A stretch of 64,000 nucleotides of DNA, taken from Stackebrandtia nassauensis DSM 44728 (GTDB lineage Bacteria; Actinomycetota; Actinomycetes; Mycobacteriales; Micromonosporaceae). The DNA lies in contig NC_013947.1 in NCBI RefSeq assembly GCF_000024545.1, forward strand, positions 1,674,001 to 1,738,000, in the 5' to 3' direction. Shown one piece after another: positions 1-9,564 of this stretch. The position numbers were made by a program, and so were the translations under genes. A model generated the notes under the pieces. That model was given only the letters and a program-made list of their open reading frames with translations, did not search any database and was not told where the DNA came from. The first letter of the stretch is position 1. Each line of letters starts with the position of its first letter.

Positions 1-2
1 AG

Positions 3-1313
3 GCAATTGAAGGACTTTGTAGTAAAGGAGGAACATCGATAAGTCAGAGCGATGCTGCTTCGCGTCGTTATAATGGAGTACCACTTAGTACAGACCCACC
101 ATACTACGACAATATCAGTTATTCAGATCTTTCCGACTACTTCTATGTGTGGCTTCGGCGATCACTATGGTCAATTTATCCCGATCTGTTTGCAACGGTG
201 CTTGTGCCGAAAGAGCAGGAACTTGTCGCTAACCCGTATCGCCATGGAGGCAAGGCGAAGGCAAGGAAATTCTTTGAAGACGGTTTTCGAAAGGTCTTTA
301 CTCTTGCTCGTAACGCTGACCGTATGGGCTTGCCCATAACTGTTTACTATGCATTCAAGCAGAACAGCATTGATGAAACGGGCAAAGCTTCAACGGGTTG
401 GGAAACCTTCCTGGAAAGCATGATCCATGCTGGCTGGGAGATAACGTCTACATGGCCGTTGCGCAGCGAGCTTTCGAACCGAATGTTGGCAAGCGGAACG
501 AATTCGCTCGCCTCCTCAATAGTACTGTCCCTTCGACCGTGTCCTAAGAATGCTTCTACGACGGATCGACGAGGGTTTATTAGAGCTCTGGAAGCCGAAC
601 TTCCCGAAGCGCTACGCAAAATGCAGCATGGTCAGATTTCCCCTGTCGACTTGCCGCAAGCCGCGATCGGTCCCGGAATGGCGGTGTTCAGTCGTTACGC
701 TGCGGTAATCGAGAACGATGGTTCAAAGATGTCCGTCAGATCAGCACTGGCTCGGATCAATGAGGTTCTCGACCAAGTACTGTCCGAACAAGAGGGTGAC
801 TTCGACGAGACCACTCGCTTCGCCGTCACGTGGTACCGCCAGCACGGATATGGGGCGGGAGAGTTCGGCAACGCGGACAGTCTCGCCCGGGCTCGAAACA
901 CCAGTGTCGACACGATGAGTGGTGCCGGGATTCTTACGAGCCGAGCAAGCAAGGTTCAACTCATCAGACCGTTGGACCTGCCGAAGAAGTACCACGTACT
1001 CCAAGACGGTGTCACCAGCAATTGGGAAGCGCTGCATCACCTAGTCAAAATCGTGGAACGCAATGGGATCCCGCGAGCTGGCGAATTTCTTCACACCGCG
1101 TTGAGCCGCTCGGAGGAAGAGATCAACGCAGACATCATCAAAGAACTTGGCCACCTGTTGTTCCGTATCTCCGAAAACCACGGTTGGGCCCATGACGCGC
1201 TTAGCTTCAACAACCTAGTTACAAGCTGGCCCGAGATCCTCGAGGCGGCGCGATCCGCAGAAGAGCCTGGATACATGCAGCCCTCACTGAACCTTCCCGA
1301 CGAGGACAACTGA
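3..1313 (+). CDS. DUF1156-family adenine DNA methyltransferase, C-terminal part (5' end outside window)
   Basis: The frame is open from base 3 to the stop at 1311-1313, so only about 436 C-terminal residues are present; the family is usually near 900-1000 aa. DPPYYD (bases 93-110) is the amino-methyltransferase motif IV, followed by NISYSDLSDYFYVWLRR, the hallmark stretch of DUF1156 proteins. It should methylate adenine N6 in host DNA as the modification arm of a defence cassette. It sits one base upstream of the DUF499 ATPase gene, so the two are probably co-transcribed. Base composition is clearly more AT-rich than the next gene, which hints at separate acquisition or mosaic assembly. The family assignment is firm; the role in defence rests on family knowledge. 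Confidence 0.88.
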   Translation, partial: AIEGLCSKGGTSISQSDAASRRYNGVPLSTDPPYYDNISYSDLSDYFYVWLRRSLWSIYPDLFATVLVPKEQELVANPYRHGGKAKARKFFEDGFRKVFTLARNADRMGLPITVYYAFKQNSIDETGKASTGWETFLESMIHAGWEITSTWPLRSELSNRMLASGTNSLASSIVLSLRPCPKNASTTDRRGFIRALEAELPEALRKMQHGQISPVDLPQAAIGPGMAVFSRYAAVIENDGSKMSVRSALARINEVLDQVLSEQEGDFDETTRFAVTWYRQHGYGAGEFGNADSLARARNTSVDTMSGAGILTSRASKVQLIRPLDLPKKYHVLQDGVTSNWEALHHLVKIVERNGIPRAGEFLHTALSRSEEEINADIIKELGHLLFRISENHGWAHDALSFNNLVTSWPEILEAARSAEEPGYMQPSLNLPDEDN

Positions 1314-1314
1314 C

Positions 1315-4300
1315 ATGGCCACCAGCAACCGCGACCGCATAGGCCAGATGTTCGACCTCCTAGCCCCCCAACTAGACGGCTTCCTCTCCCGAATCCTCAA
1401 CCGCCAACTCGGCGCCGGGCGCACCTGGGTCGACATCGTCACCGCCGCCGAAGCTAACAACGGCCGCGAAGTGCACCACGGCGACATCTCAATCCAGCTA
1501 AAGCTCATCACCCAGAACTACACCAACCGCTTCCGATCTGGCTGGAATCCCCTTCGCTCGCATCTCAACCGCACCCACGAGGCCTACGCCTCCGAGCTCC
1601 TGCAAGTCCGTCACACCTGGGCCCACGGTAAAGCTTTCACCGACGACGACGCCTACCGAGCCCTCGACACCGCCCAGCGCCTCGCCACCGCAATCGGAGC
1701 CGCCGGTACCAGCGACGACATCGCCCAGATCCGACTCAACCTTCGCCGCGTCACGGCCGACAAAGACGACAAGAAAGCTCTCAAAGCCGCAGTCGACAAT
1801 CCCGAAGCCTCTGGCTTGAAACCCTGGCGCGAAGTACTTCCGCCCCACGATGACGTAGCGACCGGCAACTTCCACGCATCCGAATTCGCCGCCGACCTCT
1901 ACAAAGTCTCCACCGGCGGTGAGTTGGACACCGACTACTCTGACCCCGTCGAATTCTTCAATCGCACTTACCTCACCGAAGGTCTGCGTGACCTCATCAC
2001 CCGAGCCGTACGCCGCCTCTCCGGTGACGACAACGCTTCCCCGGTCATCAATCTCCAAACGAACTTTGGAGGCGGAAAAACACACTCGATGCTGTCCCTA
2101 TGGCACATCGCCGCCGGACTCCCCATCGGCGAATTCTCCCAGGACACCCAAGAACTGCTAACCGCAAGTGGCTACAACGGCGAGAAGATCAACCGAGTCG
2201 CGATCGTCGGCAACCACCTCAGCCCCACAGGATCCACAAAAAACGACGGCATGCAGGTCAACACGATCTGGGGCGAACTCGCATGGCAACTTGGCGGCGC
2301 CGAAGCCTTCGAACTCGTCGCCGCCGCCGACAGAGATCGCACGCATCCCGGAGACGCCCTGCACGACCTACTGGCCCTGTACTCCCCAGCCGTGATCCTG
2401 ATCGACGAATGGGTTGCCTACGCTCGGTCCTTGGTTGGCCGCGACGACCTCGCCGGCGGCACCTTCGACGACCAGTTCACATTTGCTCAGTCTCTCACCG
2501 AGACCGCAAAGGGCACCTCCGGAATCCTGCTAGCCATCTCCATCCCCGCATCCGAGCGCGGTGAGAACGCCGAACCCGTCGCAGGCACCGCCGAAGAGGT
2601 CGGCGGAACCAACGGGCTTGAGGCTCTGGAACGACTTCAGAACGTCGTGCGGCGAGTAGCTGACCAGTGGCGTCCCGCCTCATCTGACGAGGCTTACCAC
2701 ATCGTGAAGCAGCGGCTGTTCAAACAGGTCGACGCCGCCGCGCTCGCCGCGATCAGCGCCACTGCTCGCGCCTATGTGGACATGTATCGCAAGTACACCG
2801 ATGACTTCCCTCGCGAAGCAAGAAACTCTGCGTACGAGAATCGAATCAAGCGAACGTACCCGATCCACCCAGAACTGTTCGACACTCTCTACGAAGAGTG
2901 GTCGTCACTGGAACGCTTCCAGCGCACCCGTGGCGTGCTCCGTCTGATGAGTATGGTTATCCACGCATTGTGGACTGGCGAGGATGCCGCGCCGCTGATC
3001 ATGCCGTCGTCGATCCCGCTGGCAGCAGGGAAGGTGAACTCTGAACTAACTCAGTACCTTCAAGATTCCTGGAAAGCGATCATCGATGCCGATGTGGATG
3101 GGCCAAACTCAGAACCCGCCAGGATCGATGCGGAGAAACCGCTCTACGGCCAACGGTCGCTGACCAAGCGCCTCGCGCGGACGGTGTTCTTCGGCGCAGC
3201 ACCGACCATCGCGCCCAAATCGATTCATAAGGGTGTCAGCGCCAAGCGAGTCTTCCTAGGCACCGCCGTTCCTGGTGATGTCCCAGGGAACTTCCACTCC
3301 GCGCTAACACGGCTCTGTGACCGGGCGACGTACTTCTATTCCGGTTCCGGAAAGTACTGGTACGACCTCCAACCCAACATCACGCGTACCGCGAAGGACC
3401 AAGCCGAGAGGTTGCACAAAGAGGATGTGTGGGCCGACATCGTCCGTCGACTCAAACATCAGACCAACACGCGCGGCGACTTCACCGGACTGCACATCTG
3501 CCCCGAAACCAACGCCGACATCCCTGACACCGACGAAGCCCGTTTGGCAATCCTTCACCCCAAGGTCGCGCACAAGCGCGCTATCGAGTCGGTGGCGAAG
3601 GATTTCGCCAAGAGGGCCACCGAACAGCGGGGAAGCGCCAACCGCACTCACCGCAACATGCTCGTCTACCTCGCGGCCGATGAAGACCGGTTGGAAGAGC
3701 TTGAGGCAGCTATTCGCGACTACCTAGGCTGGAAACATGTCCTCGACAACGAGGTGGATCTCGATCTGACCCAGAATCAGAAGAAGCAGGCAGAGCAGCG
3801 CCAGGAACAGGCCGATCAAACGGTGACTACGCGCCTGCTGCAAACCTTCGTCTGGGCGCTCATCCCCGCGCAGCCCGATCCGAGCGCGCCGTTCGTCGTG
3901 CGGGAAATCAAGGTTGAAGGACAGTCCGATGCGCTCGCAGAGCGGGTTTCGCGACGCCTCAGCAACGATGGTGACCTGTCCACTCGTCAAGCGGCCGCGA
4001 CGATCCGACTGGCTATCAACAAAGTGCCGCAGATCTGGAACGACGGTCACGTCTCCCTTGGAACTCTGTGGGGCCTCTGCAGCCAATATCCCTACATGCC
4101 GCGCCTGCGTGACCGCCGTGTCCTCAATGAGGGCATAGTCGACATTCCGTTGATCTGGCAGACCGACGCTTTCGCGCTCGCAGAAGGCTACGAGGAATCA
4201 GACGGCCACTACGTCAACCTTTGGATCCCGGACGACAACCGGCCACCTCCACCGGCTACCGATTCTCTCCTGGTCGTCCGCCCTGATGTTGCCACCGCAC

Positions 4301-4644
4301 AGAGGAACACCGAAGAAGCCACTGCGGAACCAATCGTTGGACCCATCGGACTGGACACTGAGAACCCCATCAAGCCAGATCCCCAACACCCCAGCCCTCA
4401 GCACCTCCACGTCAAGACTCGCTTCTTCGGTGTCAAGACCCTCAACAGCGAAAAAATGGCGCTGGGATTCAAGAACATCGCTGAGGAAGTCATCGCTCAT
4501 CTGCGCGCGGACACGAGCACCGTCACCGTGCGGATCGAGATTGAAGCGACTGACGAGTCCGGCTTTGACGAGAACCGTGTGCGTACGGTCTCCGAGAACG
4601 CACGCACCCTCAAGTTCGACCAGTCCGGCTTCGAGGAAAGCTGA
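1315..4644 (+). CDS. DUF499 ATPase with N-terminal Swt1-type HEPN domain
   Basis: 1109 aa. Residues 1-125 match the Swt1-family HEPN pattern and contain R99-HTWA-H104, an intact R-x4-H ribonuclease motif, followed by DDDAYRALDTAQRL. The DUF499 ATPase core has Walker A GGGKTH near residue 252 and Walker B VILIDEW near 361-366. DUF499 proteins accompany DUF1156 methylases in antiviral cassettes. Here the ATPase probably couples sensing of foreign DNA to nuclease or helicase action, and the HEPN domain could cleave RNA. The ATG follows the methyltransferase stop by one base and has a GAGGAC ribosome site. It converges with the helicase gene at 4711. Cytoplasmic; no signal peptide or membrane segment. 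Confidence 0.88.
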   Translation: MATSNRDRIGQMFDLLAPQLDGFLSRILNRQLGAGRTWVDIVTAAEANNGREVHHGDISIQLKLITQNYTNRFRSGWNPLRSHLNRTHEAYASELLQVRHTWAHGKAFTDDDAYRALDTAQRLATAIGAAGTSDDIAQIRLNLRRVTADKDDKKALKAAVDNPEASGLKPWREVLPPHDDVATGNFHASEFAADLYKVSTGGELDTDYSDPVEFFNRTYLTEGLRDLITRAVRRLSGDDNASPVINLQTNFGGGKTHSMLSLWHIAAGLPIGEFSQDTQELLTASGYNGEKINRVAIVGNHLSPTGSTKNDGMQVNTIWGELAWQLGGAEAFELVAAADRDRTHPGDALHDLLALYSPAVILIDEWVAYARSLVGRDDLAGGTFDDQFTFAQSLTETAKGTSGILLAISIPASERGENAEPVAGTAEEVGGTNGLEALERLQNVVRRVADQWRPASSDEAYHIVKQRLFKQVDAAALAAISATARAYVDMYRKYTDDFPREARNSAYENRIKRTYPIHPELFDTLYEEWSSLERFQRTRGVLRLMSMVIHALWTGEDAAPLIMPSSIPLAAGKVNSELTQYLQDSWKAIIDADVDGPNSEPARIDAEKPLYGQRSLTKRLARTVFFGAAPTIAPKSIHKGVSAKRVFLGTAVPGDVPGNFHSALTRLCDRATYFYSGSGKYWYDLQPNITRTAKDQAERLHKEDVWADIVRRLKHQTNTRGDFTGLHICPETNADIPDTDEARLAILHPKVAHKRAIESVAKDFAKRATEQRGSANRTHRNMLVYLAADEDRLEELEAAIRDYLGWKHVLDNEVDLDLTQNQKKQAEQRQEQADQTVTTRLLQTFVWALIPAQPDPSAPFVVREIKVEGQSDALAERVSRRLSNDGDLSTRQAAATIRLAINKVPQIWNDGHVSLGTLWGLCSQYPYMPRLRDRRVLNEGIVDIPLIWQTDAFALAEGYEESDGHYVNLWIPDDNRPPPPATDSLLVVRPDVATAQRNTEEATAEPIVGPIGLDTENPIKPDPQHPSPQHLHVKTRFFGVKTLNSEKMALGFKNIAEEVIAHLRADTSTVTVRIEIEATDESGFDENRVRTVSENARTLKFDQSGFEES

Positions 4645-4710
4645 AAATCTCTGCCGCACAGGACTTCCGCCTCGACGATTCCAGTTGCCCAAGGCGAACA
4701 TGGAGACCAA

Positions 4711-7700
4711 TTAGAAGGGTGGCGCACCCTTCTTCCAGTTACGTGGCCAGTCGGCGCTGATACCCATGGCATCGAAATCGCCCAGCTCGATTGTGGCGAA
4801 AGGGTCATCGAGGTAACGAACTTCATCATGCTCCGGGCCCTGCGGATCAACCCTGACCAGCGCAAGCCGATACCGCGGCACGGCGTTCTTGCCAGTCAGG
4901 ACCTCGTTGTGGGTGACAAAGAAATTCTTCGCACCATCAATCCGTGCTTTGACCTCAATTCGGAAAGTTTCACCGTTCGGAGCTGTGGACAGAATGTCGA
5001 AACCCTTGTTGTTGAATGGCTGTTCAACAGGTCGCCGTCCAAGTCCCTGTTCGCTTGCCATCACCAGGTCGACGCCCCGCCGTTCGACCTCCTTGGTCTC
5101 TTTGGCGTGTATGGGTGCGTTAGGCGGCAGATCTCCGTCAAACACGTCGACCGGCAGAATGAGTGCGGCGGTGACTATGAGCGGCGGCTTCGTCGACATC
5201 GAGAGCTGCTGGTCGAACAGTTCCAGTCGACGGCGAAGCCGCACGTCGAGTTCCATGGCCTTGCGGTTGAGGCTTTCGGACGACTCTTTTGGCTTCTCGC
5301 TCTTGTGTTCGTTTTCCGACGCGATCGCGGCATCGTAAAGAAGGCGCTCACTTTCCGCGCGGAGCCTTTGGATGACCAGGTGGCGTGTCTTGGAGAGTTC
5401 GGTAGTGCGCGAGGACTGAACCTCGGCAAGGTAGTCCGGTAGCCGGTTGGTGATGATCCAGCTGATCGCCTTGTCCTCCGCGTCCGCAAGCCACGATTGA
5501 GCGCGAACCCCCGCGACGGTGGGCGTCTCAGGAGCGGCGACACAGTCGAGGTAAGGCGCCGGTCCAGCAGGTTTGACCACACCGGAACTGTCGACGAACG
5601 CATACCCGAAACGGCGCGCCACGCTGGCTCCGGTCGCGTCCACGACCTCCTCGATGACGCCCACGAGCAAGTGGATCTCGTCGAGGGTCGCGGACACCAG
5701 CACAGTGCCGGAATTGAGAACGCTGTTGAACTTCTTGATGGAGTCAGTCATCACAGCGTCGTGCAGCGGATGTCCGGGCGCTAGAAGATCTGCCCGAGGT
5801 TGGCCAGCAGCACCAGTGGCATGATCAAGATCGAAGGTAACCCGCTCGTAGCGTGTCGCGATGGGCCAGCCCTGACCGGTCCTGAGATGCGCCGGCACGT
5901 TGGTGATCTCGTAACGCCCGCGTTCTCGTCTTGCGATACGACCGCCGAGCCGGGTGAACGCCGCTTTGAAGGCGAGCTCGATGTAGTGCGGTTGTAGGCG
6001 TCGGGCACGTGCTTCGTCCATTGCGGCACGTAGTTCCGCGAGATCCGCTTCAGCGAGGTGCTCGACTGCGAGAGCCCGTTCGTTCAGCAGTTCTTTGACG
6101 CCGTCCCCGACGCTGGCATCGATGATCTGGTGCATCTTCGCTCGGATATCGGGGCGTTCGCCGTACTGGATCGCGTCCAACAGCAGGTTTCGCAGTGGGG
6201 TCTCGGTGAACGCCTCACCGAGGACGTCGAACACCTTTCCCCCATACGCTCTGCCCATCTCGCTGATCTTCTCCAGCAAGCGCGTGAAAACCTCACCCTC
6301 GCGTGTGTTGGAAGCGACGATGTTCCACAGCCGACAGACCTCTTCCTGGCCGATGCGGTGGATCCGGCCGAAACGTTGTTCGATCCGGTTCGGATTCCAT
6401 GGCAGGTCATAGTTCACCATCAGGTGAGCGGCTTGCAGGTTCAAGCCCTCACCGGCGGCGTCGGTGGCGATGAGGATTTGGCAGTCACTGTTCTGTGTGA
6501 ACTCCTCGGTGATCTGACGTCGCTCACCGCGGCGTACGCCACCGTGGATGGCTCGGACAGCGTCTGGGCGGCCCAGGAGAGAGGTGATACGCCCCCGGAG
6601 GTACTCGAGGGTGTCGCGATGTTCGGTGAAGATGATGAACTTCCGCGGGGAGCCGCTCTTGTCTGTGATCAGTGCGTTGTCTTGGAGGATTGTCGACAAT
6701 TCAGTCCATTTGCGGTCCTTTCCTGAGTCACGGACCTGCTTGGAGAGTGTCGTCAACGTGGTCAGATCGTCCAGCTCTTTTTCGAGTTCTGTCACAGTCT
6801 GGGCCGCGGTCGCGGAGTCGAGGAGTTCCTCCTCGAGGGTTTCGATCTCTTCGGCGTTGTAATCATCGAAGTCGAGTCCACGAAGATCGATGGAGGGTTC
6901 GATCTCCTGATTCGTGCCGTCAAGGATCTCGCGCTTCTTGCGCTCCAGACGCCGTGACCGCCGAACCAGACTCTGATAGATCGCTTCCGGGCTGGAGGCG
7001 AGTCGACGCTGCAGCACCGTCAGCGCGAACCCGACGGTGTTCCTTCGTTTGCCACCAAGCTTCTCCGCTCGGTTCATTCCGGTGCGCACGTATTCGGTAA
7101 CCCGCTCATACAAGTGGCATTCATCGGCGGTGAGCTCATATGGAACAGTCTCGGCGATCCGCTCGGGAAACAGTTTCCTGCCGTCGAAAGTGAGGAGGTC
7201 CTCTTTGATCATTCGTCTCATGATGCCGCCAGTGTCGACGGCGGACTTGGAGCGGCCCTCGAACCGGTCCCGGTCCAACAGCGTGAGGAAAAGTTGGAAG
7301 TCTTCTTCCTTGCCCGAATGAGGGGTCGCCGTCATCAGCAGGAAATGGCGGGTGATCTGGCCGAGTAGCTCACCGAGCTGGAAGCGCTTGGTCTTCTCCA
7401 GCTTGCCGCCGAAGTAGTGTGCTCCCATCCGATGCGCTTCGTCCACGATGATCAGATCCCATTCGGTCTCCTTCAACTGTGCTCGCAACTCATCGTTTCG
7501 GGAGAGTTGATCCATGCGCGCGATCAACAGCGGGCTGGATTCGAAGACGTTCAGATTGACGCTCGCCTCGATGAGCTGGTTCGTGAGCAGGTCGAAACGC
7601 AGTCCGAACTTGAAGAACAGTTCGTCCTGCCACTGTTCGACCAATCCGCCCGGTGCCACTACGAGACAACGCTGCACGTCGTCGCGCAGGATCAGTTCCT

Positions 7701-8124
7701 TGATGTAAAGCCCCGCCATGATCGTCTTGCCTGCGCCCGGGTCGTCCGCGAGCAGGAATCGCATCGGTGTACGTGGAAGTAGTTCGCCGTAGACGGCGTG
7801 AATCTGGTGCGGCAACGGCCGGACGTCGCTGGTCGCGACCGCGAGCATCGGATCGAACAGACCAGCCAGTGTGATCCGCTGTGCTTCGGCGACGAGCTTG
7901 AAGTCATTCGCGGGGGCGTCGAAGGCACGACTCCCGGTACGGGCTGTCGAAAGCGAGTGTTCGTCCTTTCGAAACACCACTCGCTGCGCGAGTCCTCCCG
8001 CAGCAGTCTTGTAGGTCAGTTCCAATGCGTCGGTGCCATGCCACTGTGCCGCGATGACGGTGACAACCTCAGCGGGAATGACCCCTGCCAGCCGTGATCC
8101 GGGGGTAATTTCATCGAGCAGCAT
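4711..8124 (-). CDS. SNF2-type helicase, DrmD-like, with C-terminal DUF3883
   Basis: 1137 aa. Walker A is ADDPGAGKT (residues 126-134), the DEAH box lies in LIIVDEAHRMG (near 228), and the second RecA domain shows ATDAAGEGLNLQ, DLPWNPNRIEQR and RIHRIGQ, typical of SNF2/RapA helicases. The last ~110 residues (EVERRGVDLV..., FRIEVKAR) match DUF3883, found at the end of DISARM DrmD-type helicases. Function by family: ATP-driven translocation on incoming DNA. It points toward the DUF499 gene with 66 bp between, so the cassette has two converging transcripts. The ATG is preceded by GAGGGGCACCC. Low-scoring alternative: a general RapA-like helicase. Confidence 0.88.
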   Translation of the reverse strand: MLLDEITPGSRLAGVIPAEVVTVIAAQWHGTDALELTYKTAAGGLAQRVVFRKDEHSLSTARTGSRAFDAPANDFKLVAEAQRITLAGLFDPMLAVATSDVRPLPHQIHAVYGELLPRTPMRFLLADDPGAGKTIMAGLYIKELILRDDVQRCLVVAPGGLVEQWQDELFFKFGLRFDLLTNQLIEASVNLNVFESSPLLIARMDQLSRNDELRAQLKETEWDLIIVDEAHRMGAHYFGGKLEKTKRFQLGELLGQITRHFLLMTATPHSGKEEDFQLFLTLLDRDRFEGRSKSAVDTGGIMRRMIKEDLLTFDGRKLFPERIAETVPYELTADECHLYERVTEYVRTGMNRAEKLGGKRRNTVGFALTVLQRRLASSPEAIYQSLVRRSRRLERKKREILDGTNQEIEPSIDLRGLDFDDYNAEEIETLEEELLDSATAAQTVTELEKELDDLTTLTTLSKQVRDSGKDRKWTELSTILQDNALITDKSGSPRKFIIFTEHRDTLEYLRGRITSLLGRPDAVRAIHGGVRRGERRQITEEFTQNSDCQILIATDAAGEGLNLQAAHLMVNYDLPWNPNRIEQRFGRIHRIGQEEVCRLWNIVASNTREGEVFTRLLEKISEMGRAYGGKVFDVLGEAFTETPLRNLLLDAIQYGERPDIRAKMHQIIDASVGDGVKELLNERALAVEHLAEADLAELRAAMDEARARRLQPHYIELAFKAAFTRLGGRIARRERGRYEITNVPAHLRTGQGWPIATRYERVTFDLDHATGAAGQPRADLLAPGHPLHDAVMTDSIKKFNSVLNSGTVLVSATLDEIHLLVGVIEEVVDATGASVARRFGYAFVDSSGVVKPAGPAPYLDCVAAPETPTVAGVRAQSWLADAEDKAISWIITNRLPDYLAEVQSSRTTELSKTRHLVIQRLRAESERLLYDAAIASENEHKSEKPKESSESLNRKAMELDVRLRRRLELFDQQLSMSTKPPLIVTAALILPVDVFDGDLPPNAPIHAKETKEVERRGVDLVMASEQGLGRRPVEQPFNNKGFDILSTAPNGETFRIEVKARIDGAKNFFVTHNEVLTGKNAVPRYRLALVRVDPQGPEHDEVRYLDDPFATIELGDFDAMGISADWPRNWKKGAPPF

Positions 8125-8281
8125 GGGTGCCCCTCACCAGCTCCCGGTGTCTGACCGAGAGGCTCAGCATCCTTGTTTCGGCCCCCGTTTGCATCGATGC
8201 TCATCGCACAAACGACACACATTGAGGGTAGCTGTTCGTGTTGGTTCCTCACCACATCTGGTGTAGGTACTAAAGCCCTAT

Positions 8282-8295
8282 CCCCCTTGTGGGGG
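8282..8295. other. short CCCCC-TTGT-GGGGG hairpin in the 8125-8352 gap
   Basis: A 5-bp perfect stem with a TTGT loop lies between the divergently read helicase and membrane-protein genes. It could fold in the leader of the latter or be fortuitous in G-rich DNA. Nothing else in the 228-bp gap looks like a gene. Confidence 0.25.
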
Positions 8296-8352
8296 AGGGG
8301 GTCAACCCGTCGGGGTCAGGCGGTGGGACGGACGCGCGAACAGCATGGACCC

Positions 8353-9564
8353 ATGACCGCGACGACGACGAACCCGACCCGGTATCGGGCGCTGACCTGG
8401 GCACCGGTGGCGGTGCTGGCCTGGACGCTGACCTATGGCGCGATCCGCGTCTACTGGGCGGCCGGGCACATGCCGACTTTCGCGCCGATGCCCGAGGACC
8501 TGGTGATCTTCCCCGGTTGGGGTGCGGTGGGGTTGTGTGTGGCGGCGGGGCTGGCCGCCGTGGGGTTGCGGTTGAGCAGCCGGTCGCGGCTGGTGCTGGC
8601 CGGGGCCTGGGCGACGGTGGCCGCGATCGTGGTCGCCTCGCCGATGTTCCTGTTGGACGTCGTCGGGGGAATCCTTGCGGGGCTTGGCATTCCGGTGAGT
8701 CTCGTGTCGGTCGCCAGTCGGGGCGGGATGCTGTTGGGAGCGGGGCTGCTGGCGGTGGCCGCGGTGGCGTACCAGCGGCGGCTGCGCGGGGCGTGCTCGC
8801 GGTGCGGGCGCCTCGGACGGGCCTCGGACGGGCCCGCTGACGCGCGAGAGCGGTCGGCGCCCGCGTGGGCGGTATGGGCCGCGTACGTCGCGGTGGCCGG
8901 TTGCCTGGTGCGCATCGCCGCCCAGCTGGCGTGGGGCTTCGAGGGCTTCTTGTACGACGGCGGCGCGGCCCTGCTCGTCTTCGAGGTCGGTTTCGTGCTG
9001 GCCGGGGTGCTGTTGCCCACCGCGCTGGTGCACCGGTTCGGGCTGGTGTGGCCGCGGTGGGTGCTGCCGCTGGCCGGACGGCGGGTGCCGCGCTGGCTGG
9101 TGCTGGGCCCGGCGTTCTTCGTCGGCCTCGGGCTGACCGTCTACTTCGGTATGGGCTTGGCGCAGCTGGTCGTCGATACGGTGTCGGGGGCCGCGTTCGT
9201 CGACGACGGTTCCGGTTACGGGGCCGGTTTCATGTGGATCGCGGTCCCGTCCTACTTCGTGTGGGGCGTCGGGGTGGGCGTGGCCGCACTGGCCCGATTC
9301 CGGCAGACCCGACCGCGATGTCGCCACTGCGGACAGTTACACCGCGCGCCTGTCAACCCCCACCTCACGCGTAAAAACTGTCGGGAATGCGACAAATCAG
9401 GCGCGATTGGTGTCGCGCGCCGGACGCTTTTCGGTCCGGGGTTCGGTAAGAATGAAAATCGTGTCCAATATAAGTGTCGAGGAACTCAAGGCCGCCATCA
9501 CCGCCGCGATGCAGCAGGTGAAGGACGGTCAGGCCGCCATCACCGCCGCCATGGAGCGCCTTGA
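8353..9564 (+). CDS. polytopic membrane protein of unknown function, uncertain C-terminus
   Basis: 404 aa from the ATG at 8353. Several hydrophobic helices are visible (for example VAVLAWTLTYGAIRVYW, GWGAVGLCVAAGLAAVGL, LVFEVGFVLAGVLLPTAL, LVLGPAFFVGLGLTVYFGMG). Two Cys pairs, CSRCG near residue 155 and CRHCG near residue 320, look like small zinc or redox knuckles facing the cytoplasm. The frame then runs on through AT-richer, intergenic-looking sequence and overlaps the next gene by 113 bp, so the last ~70 residues are doubtful. A +1 shift would end the protein at a TAA at 9372-9374. I do not recognise the family. It leads the FtsK-type cluster but may be unrelated to it. Confidence 0.6.
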   Translation: MTATTTNPTRYRALTWAPVAVLAWTLTYGAIRVYWAAGHMPTFAPMPEDLVIFPGWGAVGLCVAAGLAAVGLRLSSRSRLVLAGAWATVAAIVVASPMFLLDVVGGILAGLGIPVSLVSVASRGGMLLGAGLLAVAAVAYQRRLRGACSRCGRLGRASDGPADARERSAPAWAVWAAYVAVAGCLVRIAAQLAWGFEGFLYDGGAALLVFEVGFVLAGVLLPTALVHRFGLVWPRWVLPLAGRRVPRWLVLGPAFFVGLGLTVYFGMGLAQLVVDTVSGAAFVDDGSGYGAGFMWIAVPSYFVWGVGVGVAALARFRQTRPRCRHCGQLHRAPVNPHLTRKNCRECDKSGAIGVARRTLFGPGFGKNENRVQYKCRGTQGRHHRRDAAGEGRSGRHHRRHGAP

